A stretch of 64,000 bases of DNA from Lysinibacillus xylanilyticus (GCF_001183605.1 NZ_LFXJ01000006.1:66348-130347), one strand, 5' to 3'. Shown: positions 43,123 through 51,899, counted from the stretch's first letter. Translations and numbers: made by a program. Notes: generated by a model not told the origin, from the letters alone.

Positions 43123-44362
43123 AATAAATAGCAAAGTTCAATTCATATATTGTACGTGGGCGACCTTGTTGATGAGTCATTTCTTCACCAACAACTTTAG
43201 CATAACCGTTATCCACCATTTTTTTTATAATGCGTTCTGTTGTGCGGCGTGTAACCTGTAAGTATTCAGAAAGATTATGGGAAGTAAATTGCGCTGATTG
43301 TCGCTCTCGACTAAAATGAATGATCTTGGAAATATTTAATGGACTTAAGCCTGTTTTCTTCGCCATTTGTAAAACGTAGGGATCATCAGTTTTTAAAGCT
43401 AGTCTTACTTCTGATTTAGGGAATGGACCTAGCAAATTTTTATGTTCGTCTAGTATATAAATCTCGAAAGGTTTGGTAAATGTTAAGGCATTCTTGGCAT
43501 TTTGATTAGCCTCAAAAATTGAATGACCATAACCAAAGGCTAGCTTAAATGGCCTATCGGTTTGTTGTAATAAGTTCTGTATATTCTCTTTTTCGAGTGC
43601 CTTTTGCAAATGTCCAGCTGTCGTATATAGCTCAAAAGAGTATGGAGAAATTTCTTTATAAGTTGCATGTGTTGCTGCTGTGATTTGAGTTAACTTGTTA
43701 TAGTCTATAGGTTTATCTTCAGGAGTTTCTAATAGTCCAACAACCGCTTTTACAGATTCAGATTTTGTAAGAAGTGATTGGGATTTCGTCTCCTCTAAGC
43801 ATTGAACAATGGAGTTAGTTGCATCTAACGTGCGCATTGCAGGAATTTGAAGAGCTTGCAATTCATCAAACACACTATGAATACTTGTTACGACAAAGTC
43901 AACGCTGTTAGCTTCCCATAAAGCTATATGATGCTGCAATATAGATTGAGTAGGTTTAGTGATAGAAATAGGCTGAATATATGGTTTTGGACCACAATAC
44001 TCTATTTCTGTTAGAACATTTTCTACAATAGCTGGATCCATAACATCAATGGAAATTCTATTTAAAGGTACTGCATGATTGGCTATAAGGGATAAAAAAG
44101 TTGTAGAAATTGCCGTCTCATCTTGTTTTATATAATTCCAAGGTATTGGCAGTTCTGACAGTGCTGATTGGGCATGTAAATAGGGTAGTGTTCCTCCGAA
44201 TAAAAGTGCATCACATGGCTTCATTTCCTTTAACAAAACGGGTGCTTCTGTAGGTTGATTGTAAAGATAAAAATCTATTTGAATATTCTCTATGTTTTGT
44301 GCGATACTATTTATACGCTTCATAAATGCTTTAGAGCAGATAACCGCTATTTTAGTAGACAT
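43121..44362 (-). CDS. multi-domain transcriptional regulator with C-terminal winged helix
   Basis: A ~413-residue regulator. The N-terminal part (~1-200) looks like a PrpR-N/PBP-type sensor ('CDALLFGGTLPYLHAQSAL', 'HHIALWEANSVDFVVTSIHS'). The middle (~225-310) has a degenerate GGDEF-like fold ('KLAFGYGHSIFEANQNAKNA'). The C-terminus (~350-410) is a winged helix ('LSEYLQVTRRTTERIIKKMV'). It is divergent from the dipeptide-epimerase/GNAT operon, whose promoter holds three 11-bp repeats, so I infer it controls that operon. The ATG at 44362 is chosen with AAAGGA 8 nt upstream. Confidence 0.78.
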   Translation of the reverse strand: MSTKIAVICSKAFMKRINSIAQNIENIQIDFYLYNQPTEAPVLLKEMKPCDALLFGGTLPYLHAQSALSELPIPWNYIKQDETAISTTFLSLIANHAVPLNRISIDVMDPAIVENVLTEIEYCGPKPYIQPISITKPTQSILQHHIALWEANSVDFVVTSIHSVFDELQALQIPAMRTLDATNSIVQCLEETKSQSLLTKSESVKAVVGLLETPEDKPIDYNKLTQITAATHATYKEISPYSFELYTTAGHLQKALEKENIQNLLQQTDRPFKLAFGYGHSIFEANQNAKNALTFTKPFEIYILDEHKNLLGPFPKSEVRLALKTDDPYVLQMAKKTGLSPLNISKIIHFSRERQSAQFTSHNLSEYLQVTRRTTERIIKKMVDNGYAKVVGEEMTHQQGRPRTIYELNFAIY

Positions 44363-44395
44363 AGGCAACGTCCTTTCCTATTATTTTTTCAACAA

Positions 44396-44428
44396 TTAGC
44401 GACGTATTAGCGACGTATTAGCGACAAC
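44396..44428. promoter_or_regulatory. three 11-bp direct repeats (candidate operator)
   Basis: TTAGCGACGTA starts at 44396 and 44407, and TTAGCGACAAC at 44418, an exact period of 11. All three lie in the 91-bp gap between the divergent regulator and the epimerase operon. Confidence 0.6.
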
Positions 44429-44453
44429 TATATTATACAGGAGACTGATAAAA

Positions 44454-45566
44454 ATGAAAATCCAACAAGTAGAAATTTTTGCAATCCATTTACCACTTAT
44501 TGATCCATTTATCATCAGTTATGCTACATATGATACAATGCCTTCTATCATTTTGAAGGTTACGACAGATACAGGTATTGTAGGCTACGGTGAAGCAGTA
44601 CCAGATGAGCACGTAACAGGGGAGACGTGGGAGAGCACATATGCTGTATTAAAAAATCAGCTTGCTCCTGCAATCATTGGAGAAAATCCAATGGCCTTTG
44701 AAAAGCTTCATGATAAATTGAACAAAGTCGTGAAGGATGTGCCAGCAGCGAAAGCAGCGATTGACATTGCTTGTTTTGATATTGCAGGGAAAGCGTTACA
44801 AGTTCCAGTGTACCAACTATTAGGTGGGCGTTATCATGAGAAATTCCCGATTACGCATGTGCTGAGCATTGGAACACCTGAGGCGATGGCAGAAGAGGCA
44901 GCTAATCGTGTAGAGATGGGCTATCGATCATTTAAAATGAAGGTAGGAACAGAGGTATCTCGTGATGTTGCTCGTATTAAAGCGGTGCGTGAACGTGTTG
45001 GTGAAGACATTGCGATTCGTGTAGATGTTAACCAAGGATGGAGCAATGCGTCAACTACATTACAAGGTTTACGTGCATTAAAGGATCTAAATATCGATTG
45101 GTTAGAGCAGCCAGTAGATAGTGAAGATATTGATGGCATGGTAGAAGTAAAGTCAAAATCTGATGTACCATTAATGATTGATGAAGGGCTTCGCGGTGTA
45201 CGTGAAATGCGTGAGATTATTGCAAAGCGTGCTGCGGATAAAGTCAATATTAAATTAATGAAATGCGGTGGGATATATCCTGCTATGAAACTAGCAGTTA
45301 TGGCTGAAATGGCAGGCATTGAATGTCAAATCGGTTCAATGGTAGAATCATCAGTTGGTTCAGCAGCTGGCTTCCATGTAGCATTCTCTAAAAAAATAAT
45401 GACAAGTGTAGAATTAACAGGTCCATTAAAATTCTCTAAGGATGTCGGAAACTTACACTATGATGTTCCATTTATCTGTTTAAATGAAAAACCAGGATTA
45501 GGTGTAGAAGTAGATGAAGAGATCCTTAAAGAATTATGTAAGTTCTCAACGATTGTAACAGCTTAA
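44454..45566 (+). CDS. dipeptide epimerase (enolase superfamily)
   Basis: A 370-residue enzyme of the muconate/Ala-Glu epimerase group, like YkfB. Catalytic Lys in 'FKMKVG' (about 164), metal-ligand Asp/Glu in 'IRVDVNQGW' (~188), 'WLEQPVD' (~216) and 'PLMIDEGLRG' (~240), and the second Lys in 'KVNIKLMKCGG' (~266) are present. It probably epimerises L-Ala-D/L-Glu or a related dipeptide for murein-peptide recycling. CAGGAGAC precedes the ATG. The GNAT gene follows 12 nt later. Confidence 0.88.
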   Translation: MKIQQVEIFAIHLPLIDPFIISYATYDTMPSIILKVTTDTGIVGYGEAVPDEHVTGETWESTYAVLKNQLAPAIIGENPMAFEKLHDKLNKVVKDVPAAKAAIDIACFDIAGKALQVPVYQLLGGRYHEKFPITHVLSIGTPEAMAEEAANRVEMGYRSFKMKVGTEVSRDVARIKAVRERVGEDIAIRVDVNQGWSNASTTLQGLRALKDLNIDWLEQPVDSEDIDGMVEVKSKSDVPLMIDEGLRGVREMREIIAKRAADKVNIKLMKCGGIYPAMKLAVMAEMAGIECQIGSMVESSVGSAAGFHVAFSKKIMTSVELTGPLKFSKDVGNLHYDVPFICLNEKPGLGVEVDEEILKELCKFSTIVTA

Positions 45567-45578
45567 GGAGGCGGCGAA

Positions 45579-46259
45579 ATGGAAAAAATTTATGAAGGCA
45601 TGCTTGGTGAAACGCCGTTTTTTGTTACAACATTAAATCTTCACCATTTGCAAGAAATTGAGAAATTACAGCTTCAGGTTTATGAATTATTAGCAGACCA
45701 AAGTATATTACAACCATTAAGTACTGAGGAATTTGACTACATTTTAAGTGGCAATGGCATGATGATAGGTGTTTACGTAGGGGAAGAGTTAATTGCCTTT
45801 CGCGCACTATTGAACCCACCTGTTGATGACGAGCACCTTGGCTATGATTGTGGGATTGCTGAGGAAGAATTTCATAAAGTTTTATATCAAGAAATATCAA
45901 ATGTCTCACCAGCATATCGTGGCTATGGATTACAAAAAACATTAGCCCAAGTTGTCATGGGTCATATCGATTTAGAAAAATACGATTATGTATGCTCAAC
46001 AGTAAAGCCATATAATATCCCGAGCTTGAAAGATAAATTTTCTCAAGGGTTAGTCGTAAAGGGATTAAAGATTAAGTACGTAGATAAGCTCCGATATATT
46101 TTCTATAAAGACTTGCGACAAGAGTTACCAACCTTTACAGAAAAGAAGACAATTTCGATGGATGATACAGTTGGTCAGCAACAACTTTTGAAACAGGGTT
46201 ATATAGGTACTTCTATGTATGAGGATCAAAATGATTGGTTCGTTGTTTATGAAAAATAA
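45579..46259 (+). CDS. GNAT-family acetyltransferase
   Basis: A 226-residue protein with an acyl-CoA binding core: 'SGNGMMIGVYVGEELIAFRALL' and 'YQEISNVSPAYRGYGLQKTLAQ' (the R/Q-x-x-G-x-G/A loop as RGYGLQ). It is encoded 12 nt after the epimerase and shares its promoter, suggesting it acetylates a product or substrate of that pathway. GGAGGCGG precedes the ATG. Terminator follows at 46265. Confidence 0.82.
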   Translation: MEKIYEGMLGETPFFVTTLNLHHLQEIEKLQLQVYELLADQSILQPLSTEEFDYILSGNGMMIGVYVGEELIAFRALLNPPVDDEHLGYDCGIAEEEFHKVLYQEISNVSPAYRGYGLQKTLAQVVMGHIDLEKYDYVCSTVKPYNIPSLKDKFSQGLVVKGLKIKYVDKLRYIFYKDLRQELPTFTEKKTISMDDTVGQQQLLKQGYIGTSMYEDQNDWFVVYEK

Positions 46260-46264
46260 ATAGT

Positions 46265-46307
46265 AAAAAGCCTTACCTTTTACTTTACGTGAGAGGTAAG
46301 GCTTTTT
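46265..46307. terminator. bidirectional terminator
   Basis: AAAAAGCCTTACC pairs with GGTAAGGCTTTTT (46295-46307). It serves the epimerase operon and the convergent FhuF-like gene. Confidence 0.88.
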
Positions 46308-46323
46308 CGCTAAAGAGGGGCTT

Positions 46324-47031
46324 TTATTTCATTGGGCAAAAACCGCAAGCCATTAAACCAGGTATGTCTTTAGAAAAACAACATGATTTTCGTACGGGGA
46401 CGTTCACTAAATTAGTAGGGCTTTGACCTCCTGTATATTGTGCCCACCAAGATTTGTTGGAGAAACGAGCCCATGTTTTAGGGTCCTCTAAAGCTTCAAT
46501 ATCTTCCATTGCTTGATCAGCTAGACCAGGATTAGAAAGCAATACATGATAGTGCCAAAGTAGATATCCAAAGAAATTCTCCCAAATAGTGAGAGGGGAA
46601 ATAGAAGTTACTTTACGGAGCTGTTGAACGATAACGTGCCCATCATATAGGATCTTCTCAATAACTGATTGACGTTCATCCTCATCAACATAACGCCAAT
46701 CATTTGGGTTAACAAACATTGCGACTGTAAAACTGTCGAATTCTTTTGCTGCATCAAAGCGAAGCTCGATTGGTTTACCAACCCACACCTCGTCATAGGC
46801 GGCAAGCATGTAAAGTTGCATAGCGAAAAACATACCGTAGCGGCGCGCAAAATGAGAAATAGCGGCTGTTTCCGTTGCTGCGTCTGTAATTCCCATCATA
46901 AGGTTTAAAAAGTCAGGATGGTAAAAGTCTTTATGTATATCAGCTAATGTAAATAATGTCCGCTTTGGTTCTGTCGTATAAATGCTATAGGAATTCAATT
47001 GTCGAACTTGATCCATCGTTAATGCTGGCAT
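46324..47031 (-). CDS. FhuF-like ferric siderophore reductase
   Basis: A ~235-residue protein. The C-terminal cluster 'RKSCCFSKDIPGLMACGFCP' gives C-C-x10-C-x2-C, the [2Fe-2S]-binding pattern of FhuF, which reduces iron in siderophores in the cytosol. The N-terminal helical part matches the IucA/FhuF-type fold ('ISHFARRYGMFFAMQLYML'). The ATG at 47031 with AAAGGTG is preferred to the extension at 47052. No siderophore transport genes are adjacent, but a Fur box lies 0.6 kb away. Confidence 0.82.
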   Translation of the reverse strand: MPALTMDQVRQLNSYSIYTTEPKRTLFTLADIHKDFYHPDFLNLMMGITDAATETAAISHFARRYGMFFAMQLYMLAAYDEVWVGKPIELRFDAAKEFDSFTVAMFVNPNDWRYVDEDERQSVIEKILYDGHVIVQQLRKVTSISPLTIWENFFGYLLWHYHVLLSNPGLADQAMEDIEALEDPKTWARFSNKSWWAQYTGGQSPTNLVNVPVRKSCCFSKDIPGLMACGFCPMK

Positions 47032-47150
47032 TGTGATCACCTTTTCTTTCAATCATCTGTTACTTTTATTATAAGTTAATCATTTTTGCTTCACAAATGG
47101 AATGCAATATAGTAAAATACATTAAACGTATCTGAAAGGTAGGTTTTACA

Positions 47151-47582
47151 ATGTCACAGCCCCATTCAATTCCAAGGCCGCTCGTTCGACTCAATCAATG
47201 GACGATTCTGTTAAGCATCATTTTAACGTGGGTAACAGGTGTCTTTTGGATTTTAGCAATTCCTTTAGTAGCGAATATTCTTGGCATTTTATGCAATTTT
47301 AATCCTATTATTCGAGTAGGGAAGCTGTTTCTAAAAAAGGTGCCATCTACATATATACCAGAGGACGCTCAGCAGCAAAAATTTAATTCCAGTATTGCTA
47401 GCTTTTGTTTAGCAGGTGGAATTTTAGGCTTCTTGCTTAAATGGCAGGTGGTTGGCTATGTCTTTACGGGAATGGTTGCTATAGCTTCATCGATAGCAAT
47501 TGCAGGCTTTTGTATAGGCTGTTTTCTACATTTTCAGCTAAAGCAATGGCAATATCGTCGCTCGCTGAAGAAGGCATTGTGA
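47151..47582 (+). CDS. four-helix membrane protein
   Basis: A 143-residue hydrophobic protein. Hydrophobic stretches lie near residues 16-50, 84-98 and 100-128. It lacks charged active-site residues and has a basic C-terminal tail (KQWQYRRSLKKAL). I recognise no family. Convergent/divergent neighbours suggest it stands alone. Confidence 0.62.
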   Translation: MSQPHSIPRPLVRLNQWTILLSIILTWVTGVFWILAIPLVANILGILCNFNPIIRVGKLFLKKVPSTYIPEDAQQQKFNSSIASFCLAGGILGFLLKWQVVGYVFTGMVAIASSIAIAGFCIGCFLHFQLKQWQYRRSLKKAL

Positions 47583-47642
47583 CATTCATTTCTTTCAGCC
47601 AAAAGAAATTGAAAAAAACTTTAAGAAATTTTCAGATTAATG

Positions 47643-47675
47643 TTGACTTTATAATTGATAATGATTATCATTATC
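47643..47675 (+). promoter_or_regulatory. Fur-regulated promoter
   Basis: TTGACT (47643-47648), 17-bp spacer, TATCAT (47666-47671). The Fur box GATAATGATTATCATTATC (47657-47675) matches the 19-bp consensus at 18 of 19 positions and covers the -10 element, so Fe-Fur would repress it. Transcription would begin near 47678. Confidence 0.8.
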
Positions 47676-47677
47676 GT

Positions 47678-47843
47678 ATAAAGATTATTCCTCGTCTACA
47701 ATACAGTGTAGAGAGGATGAACTTTAGCTACTTTTCTCCAGAAGTTTGCTAGTTCATGATAACGCTCCTAAAACCCCCCTCATTTTTTGGGAACGTAAAA
47801 TCTCTCGACGACTCACTCCATTGTGATTGAGTCGTCTTTTTTT
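47678..47843 (+). ncRNA. candidate Fur-regulated small RNA (FsrA-like)
   Basis: About 166 nt from the Fur promoter to a strong terminator (47807-47843) with no sizeable ORF. It contains a 5' hairpin (TCTACA...TGTAGA, 47695-47712), then GCTCCTA (47764-47770) and CCCCCCTC (47774-47781) in AT-rich, probably unpaired sequence. C-rich single strands of this kind let B. subtilis FsrA pair with ribosome binding sites during iron starvation. An 11-codon ORF (47717-47752) has a weak ribosome site and could be a leader peptide instead. I infer the small RNA. Confidence 0.6.
47807..47843 (+). terminator. terminator of the candidate small RNA
   Basis: GACGACTCA (47807-47815) pairs with TGAGTCGTC (47828-47836), followed by seven T. 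Confidence 0.9.
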
Positions 47844-47860
47844 GATTGAAACTGTAATTA

Positions 47861-47957
47861 TTCCGATAAAACGAGTAATTATTCCGATAAAAGCAAAGAT
47901 TGTTCCGATAAAATGAGATTATGTTCCGATAAATCTTCAAAGTATTCCTATAAAAGT
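47861..47957. repeat. 21-bp-period array of TTCCGATAAAA
   Basis: TTCCGATAAAA or a close variant starts at 47861, 47882, 47903, 47924 and 47945, an exact period of 21 bp. The spacer sequence varies (ACGAGTAATTA, GCAAAGATTG, TGAGATTATG), so selection or origin acts on the core. The last copy reads TTCCTATAAAA. Confidence 0.8.
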
Positions 47958-47969
47958 GAACTCATTGCC

Positions 47970-48172
47970 ATAACGTGGGGTTGATTTCCGTTCCGGCTGG
48001 GTGCTTTGTTGCTGTCGCTTCGCTTTCGCACCGATAAAACATTTGTTGCTGACGCTTCGCTGTCGCACAGAGCAGAGCTTCCTGGGGGCGTCCGATGAGC
48101 CGCTTCACTCACGTTCCTCTATTGCTGATCCCCAAGGAGTCGCCCAGCCTCCACTCCAATCAACACTAATAT
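47970..48172. repeat. repeat family A copy (reverse, expanded)
   Basis: Starts CATAACGTGGGGTTGATTTC and ends CTCCACTCCAATCAACAC. The interior holds two TTGTTGCTG(T/A)CGCTTCGC modules and TCCGATGAGCCGCTTCACTC. It sits directly after the 21-bp array, leaving 94 bp before the GNAT gene. Confidence 0.85.
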
Positions 48173-48265
48173 ATAGCGTACATTTAAATATGTAACCTTT
48201 GATAATTATGTCAAAAATTACAATTTAATATATAATATATCTTAATAAGAAGGGGGGATTATTTC

Positions 48266-48754
48266 ATGTTTTCTATTAGAAACTTCGAAGGTAATGAAAA
48301 AGAGTTTGAGTTCTTTCTAGATATGTTATATGAGTCTATTCATATTCCTGAGAATAAACCATTAAAAGAAGTTTTACTAAACTCGCCTGACATAAGAAAA
48401 TATCACGAAGGTTGGGGGAGAAAGGGAGATAAAGTGTTAATTGCTTTTAACACAGAAAATCAAACTGTTGGTGCAGTTTGGTACAGATTGTTTGATGACC
48501 GTAATAAAGGCTATGGTTATATTGATGGCAACACGCCTGAAATAGGAATGGCTGTTTCAAAAGAAGTAAGAGGAAGAGGGGTGGGAACTATACTGATGCA
48601 TGAAATAATTCAACAAGCAATGGATGAAGGATACAATACCATTTCTCTCAGTGTAGACCTCGAAAATGACACGGCCATTAATATGTATCAAAAACTAGGC
48701 TTTAAAGATTATGAAGTAGTAGGGACATCAAAAACAATGATTTATAAATTTTAG
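48266..48754 (+). CDS. GNAT-family acetyltransferase
   Basis: A 162-residue GNAT protein. 'EIGMAVSKEVRGRGVGTILM' (about 92-111) has the acetyl-CoA loop R-G-R-G-V-G, and 'SLSVDLENDTAINMYQKLGF' the typical end. AAGGGGGG precedes the ATG. Substrate unknown; it is monocistronic with a strong terminator. Confidence 0.88.
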   Translation: MFSIRNFEGNEKEFEFFLDMLYESIHIPENKPLKEVLLNSPDIRKYHEGWGRKGDKVLIAFNTENQTVGAVWYRLFDDRNKGYGYIDGNTPEIGMAVSKEVRGRGVGTILMHEIIQQAMDEGYNTISLSVDLENDTAINMYQKLGFKDYEVVGTSKTMIYKF

Positions 48755-48767
48755 TGTTCTCTAGAAT

Positions 48768-48814
48768 AAAAAATGTACACGACTAAAGGGTGATTTAGTA
48801 ATGTACATTTTTTT
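48768..48814 (+). terminator. terminator between the GNAT and transporter genes
   Basis: AAAAAATGTACA pairs with TGTACATTTTTTT, with an inner GACTAAA/TTTAGT stem. It can act on both converging strands. Confidence 0.85.
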
Positions 48815-48818
48815 GTAT

Positions 48819-49784
48819 TTACTGAGTAGGACTACTACTATGAACAGCGCTTTTTTTCCCTAGTATCATCGTATAGTAGCTATGTAACAGCATGCCCACA
48901 ATGATGACACCTAGGCCCGCGAGTGCAATAGGATTTGGGAATGCAATGCCGAGCAATAATACTTCACCAATAATGACAAAGATTATTTCAGTCGATTGTG
49001 TTGCTTCAACTGCTGCAAGCTTGCCTTGGTGATCGCGAACACGGTCAGTTGCAATGAAAAATAAAGTTGTGGCGATGACACCAGAGCTTATGCCTACAAG
49101 CAACGATTGCATCACTTGATTGATTGAAGGAAGCCCAACAGTTGCCAATGCATAAATGGCTAGAATAATCCATGCGGGCATCGAAGCGATGGTCATTCCG
49201 AGAACTCGTTGATATGTATCGATGCGTCCGTCACAGATTTCCATCATTTTTCGATTACCAAGAGGGTAGGCAAATGCAGCGATGGCAACAGGTAAAATGC
49301 CAAGCAATAAACTTTTAAATGGAACAGATTGTGCCTGTGGTATTTGAATAAGTAAAATGCCGACTAAAATGACACATGAAATTAGTAATGAAATAAGCGG
49401 TATTTTTTGACGTACTGTTTTCCCAGCTACTACTGAAACAAATAGGGGAGCTAATAATACGCCAGCGACAATTGTAAATTGCCATGTTCCGGAAACGAGC
49501 CAGCCTGGACCGAATGCTGCTGCAAATGTCAGTGGTGCATAGAACAATACGAATCCTATAAAGCTCCAGAGCAGCCAAGAGACAGGCTGTGCTTTCATTT
49601 CACCTGATAGTTGGGAAAAGCCCTTTCGATAGAAGACGATCGCAAGTAAAAACGGTAGCATGAAGAAATAGCGCAGTGATGAACTCCATAACCAGCTACC
49701 ACCTTGCATTTCCATTGCGTGATTCAATATAAATGTAACTGCAAAAAATAGTGAGGCTAAAATACCTAATGCAATTTCTTTCAA
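48819..49784 (-). CDS. multidrug-resistance (DMT/EmrE-like) transporter
   Basis: A ~321-residue membrane protein with about ten helices in two DMT/EmrE-like halves ('GILASLFFAVTFILNHAMEM', 'ATTLFFIATDRVRDHQGKLA'). It belongs to the putative multidrug-resistance efflux family. The TTG at 49784 has GAGGTG 6 nt upstream and yields the natural N-terminus LKEIALGIL; the track start at 49829 is rejected. Substrate unknown. Confidence 0.82.
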   Translation of the reverse strand: MKEIALGILASLFFAVTFILNHAMEMQGGSWLWSSSLRYFFMLPFLLAIVFYRKGFSQLSGEMKAQPVSWLLWSFIGFVLFYAPLTFAAAFGPGWLVSGTWQFTIVAGVLLAPLFVSVVAGKTVRQKIPLISLLISCVILVGILLIQIPQAQSVPFKSLLLGILPVAIAAFAYPLGNRKMMEICDGRIDTYQRVLGMTIASMPAWIILAIYALATVGLPSINQVMQSLLVGISSGVIATTLFFIATDRVRDHQGKLAAVEATQSTEIIFVIIGEVLLLGIAFPNPIALAGLGVIIVGMLLHSYYTMILGKKSAVHSSSPTQ

Positions 49785-49837
49785 TAAATTCACCTCATAA
49801 TCCTTTATGTAATTTGAAAATTCAGTCATTGATTTCA

Positions 49838-49876
49838 GAAAAATTACGAAGAAGGGATAAACCCTTCTTCGTAATT
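49838..49876 (-). terminator. terminator of pepT
   Basis: AATTACGAAGAAGGG pairs with CCCTTCTTCGTAATT, a 15-bp perfect stem. On the minus strand it overlaps the pepT stop and is followed by TTTTTC. Confidence 0.9.
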
Positions 49877-51104
49877 ATTTTCCTTGTTGTTCAAAGAGCT
49901 GTACGATTTCGATAATCACTTGTGTAGCTTTCTCCATCGTTTCTCCAGATACATATTCGAATTTACCGTGCATATTTTCGCCACCTGCAAAAATGTTTGG
50001 AGTTGGTAAGCCCATGTAAGAAAGCTGTGAGCCATCAGTGCCACCACGGATTGGTAATGTAATTGGAGCAATATCTAACTTTTCCATTGCTGTGCGTGCA
50101 ATATCAACGATTTCTTTTACAGGCTCAATTTTTTCGCCCATATTATAGTATTGATCTTCCATAGTAATGATTAAAGCATCCTCGCCATATTGAGCTTTAA
50201 TTTTTGCCGCAGCATCAAGTATTAATTGTTTTTTTGCTTCGAACTTTTGACGGTCATGGTCACGGACAATATAAGAAAGCTCAGTATGCTCGATCGCACC
50301 GTTAAAGCCCATTAAGTGAATAAAGCCTTCATAACCATCCGTTTTTTCTGGTACTTCATTAGTAGGCATTTCATTTTGGAAGGCAATCGCCATTGTGATG
50401 GCATTGACCATTTTATTTTTCGCAGAACCAGGGTGTACACTCGTACCTTTTGTCACAACCTTTACGCCTGCAGCATTAAAGCTCTCGTATTGTAGCTCGC
50501 CAAGTGGTCCGCCATCCATCGTATAAGCGTAGTCGGCTCCAAATGCAGCCACATCGAATTTATGAGGACCGCGGCCAATTTCTTCGTCAGGTGTAAACGC
50601 TACACGCAATTTACCGTGTTTAATAGAAGGAGTGTTTACTAGGTATTCCATAGCCGTCATAATTTCTGCGATACCAGCTTTATCGTCAGCGCCTAATAAT
50701 GTAGTACCATCCGTTGTAATTAACGTTTGACCTACATAATTTTTAAGCTCAGGAAAATCTGTTGGCGACATCACTAGATTTTCATTGAGCTGGATAGCTC
50801 CACCATCATAGTTGTCAATGCGCTGTGGATTAACGTTTGTGCCAGTAAAATCTGTTGTAGTGTCCACATGTGCTAAAAAGCCAATAGTAGGCACTTTTTT
50901 ATCTGTATTTGCTTCGAGTGTCGCAAATAAATAACCATTTTCATCTAATGTAATATCAGTTAAGCCTATCTCTGCAAGTTCATCTTTTAGTACATGCAAT
51001 AAGTCAAATTGCTTTTGTGTTGAAGGAGTTGTTTCGCTTGTGAAATCAGATTGTGTATCAATTTTTGCATAACGAATTAAACGCTCAATTACTTGTTCTT
51101 TCAT
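49875..51104 (-). CDS. pepT: peptidase T (tripeptidase)
   Basis: A 409-residue M20B aminotripeptidase that removes the N-terminal residue of tripeptides in the cytosol. Metal-binding regions: '[14 protein letters not shown]' (His-Asp, ~72-85), '[20 protein letters not shown]' and '[17 protein letters not shown]' with the catalytic Glu pair. A later '[17 protein letters not shown]' and '[10 protein letters not shown]' complete the site. Length equals that of known PepT. TAGGAGGCC precedes the ATG. Confidence 0.96.
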   Translation of the reverse strand: MKEQVIERLIRYAKIDTQSDFTSETTPSTQKQFDLLHVLKDELAEIGLTDITLDENGYLFATLEANTDKKVPTIGFLAHVDTTTDFTGTNVNPQRIDNYDGGAIQLNENLVMSPTDFPELKNYVGQTLITTDGTTLLGADDKAGIAEIMTAMEYLVNTPSIKHGKLRVAFTPDEEIGRGPHKFDVAAFGADYAYTMDGGPLGELQYESFNAAGVKVVTKGTSVHPGSAKNKMVNAITMAIAFQNEMPTNEVPEKTDGYEGFIHLMGFNGAIEHTELSYIVRDHDRQKFEAKKQLILDAAAKIKAQYGEDALIITMEDQYYNMGEKIEPVKEIVDIARTAMEKLDIAPITLPIRGGTDGSQLSYMGLPTPNIFAGGENMHGKFEYVSGETMEKATQVIIEIVQLFEQQGK

Positions 51105-51137
51105 AAGTATGGCCTCCTAATGTGTATGTTTAACTTT

Positions 51138-51239
51138 TTTCGGCGGGTATCCAACACTGTTGCTGCCGCTTCGCAAAGAAGTGCTTTGTGCAAGCACAAA
51201 GCCGATTCCGGACGCAATTATGCCGAGGCATAATTGATA
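51138..51239. repeat. family B partial copy abutting a gene
   Basis: TTTTTTCGGCGGGTATCCAA to AATTATGCCGAGGCATAATT (51216-51235). It contains TTGCTGCCGCTTCGC and AAGCCGATTCCGGACGC. The palindrome stops 4 bp from the stop codon of the lysoplasmalogenase-like gene. Confidence 0.85.
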
Positions 51240-51899
51240 TTATTGTAACACTTTACTTCGGATTTCGGAATATTGAGAAATACTTAAGGCAATTAGAATT
51301 TGGGCACTGTAATATGTCAACATAATAAACTCATGTGAAAATGGTAAAGACATAACAAATTTGTTGATAGCTAAATAGGAATCTGATGAAATAAATAGTA
51401 GAGCGCCAATCGTTGCAAATGTAGAACCTGTACGAATCGCAGTCCAACCCATCGTTAATATGACCGAAATATAGGCAATTACCGCAAAACCAAGCACGAT
51501 TTCTCCTGATGAAAACACTGTACCTGCGATCCACACAGCCATACTTGCACCGTAGACGAGTAAGACAATCTTCGCCCAAGTAGGTACTTGTCGTTCATTA
51601 GTAGAAGAAAAGGCGAAGATATAAAAAATATGCCCGATTAAGAAGCTTGTTAGCCCAATTAGAAACCACTGAAGCGTATAATCGCCGACCATACAAAACA
51701 CAAGTCCGATGACGATCAGTAGTTGATACTTTTTAATACCTAAATTTTTGGGTGTAGCGGCTAAAATAATGATCAGAAGCATCGGAATAACTTTAAAGAT
51801 AAGTATCAAGCTTTCTGGAATATGGGACAGGAAAAAAATATAATAAAGACCAAACAAAATAATAAATGCTAATAAAACTTTTTTTGACAAAATTCTCAT
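51240..51899 (-). CDS. YhhN/TMEM86 lysoplasmalogenase-like membrane protein
   Basis: A 219-residue protein with about eight membrane helices, the size of YhhN/TMEM86 proteins. Conserved features 'VFCMVGDYTLQW' and 'ALLFISSDSYLAINKF' carry the Asp residues thought to form the active site. It may cleave the vinyl ether of lysoplasmalogens or act on related lysolipids. The ATG at 51899 follows AAAGGAGATG. Confidence 0.88.
   Translation of the reverse strand: MRILSKKVLLAFIILFGLYYIFFLSHIPESLILIFKVIPMLLIIILAATPKNLGIKKYQLLIVIGLVFCMVGDYTLQWFLIGLTSFLIGHIFYIFAFSSTNERQVPTWAKIVLLVYGASMAVWIAGTVFSSGEIVLGFAVIAYISVILTMGWTAIRTGSTFATIGALLFISSDSYLAINKFVMSLPFSHEFIMLTYYSAQILIALSISQYSEIRSKVLQ

Noticed and set aside
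47749..47940. 63-codon minus-strand frame
   Set aside because: It is a translation of the 21-bp repeat array (FYRNN repeats) and the small-RNA terminator.
47861..47957. CRISPR array
   Set aside because: The repeat core is only 11 bp with 10-bp spacers and no cas genes are present. The period is too short for a CRISPR array.
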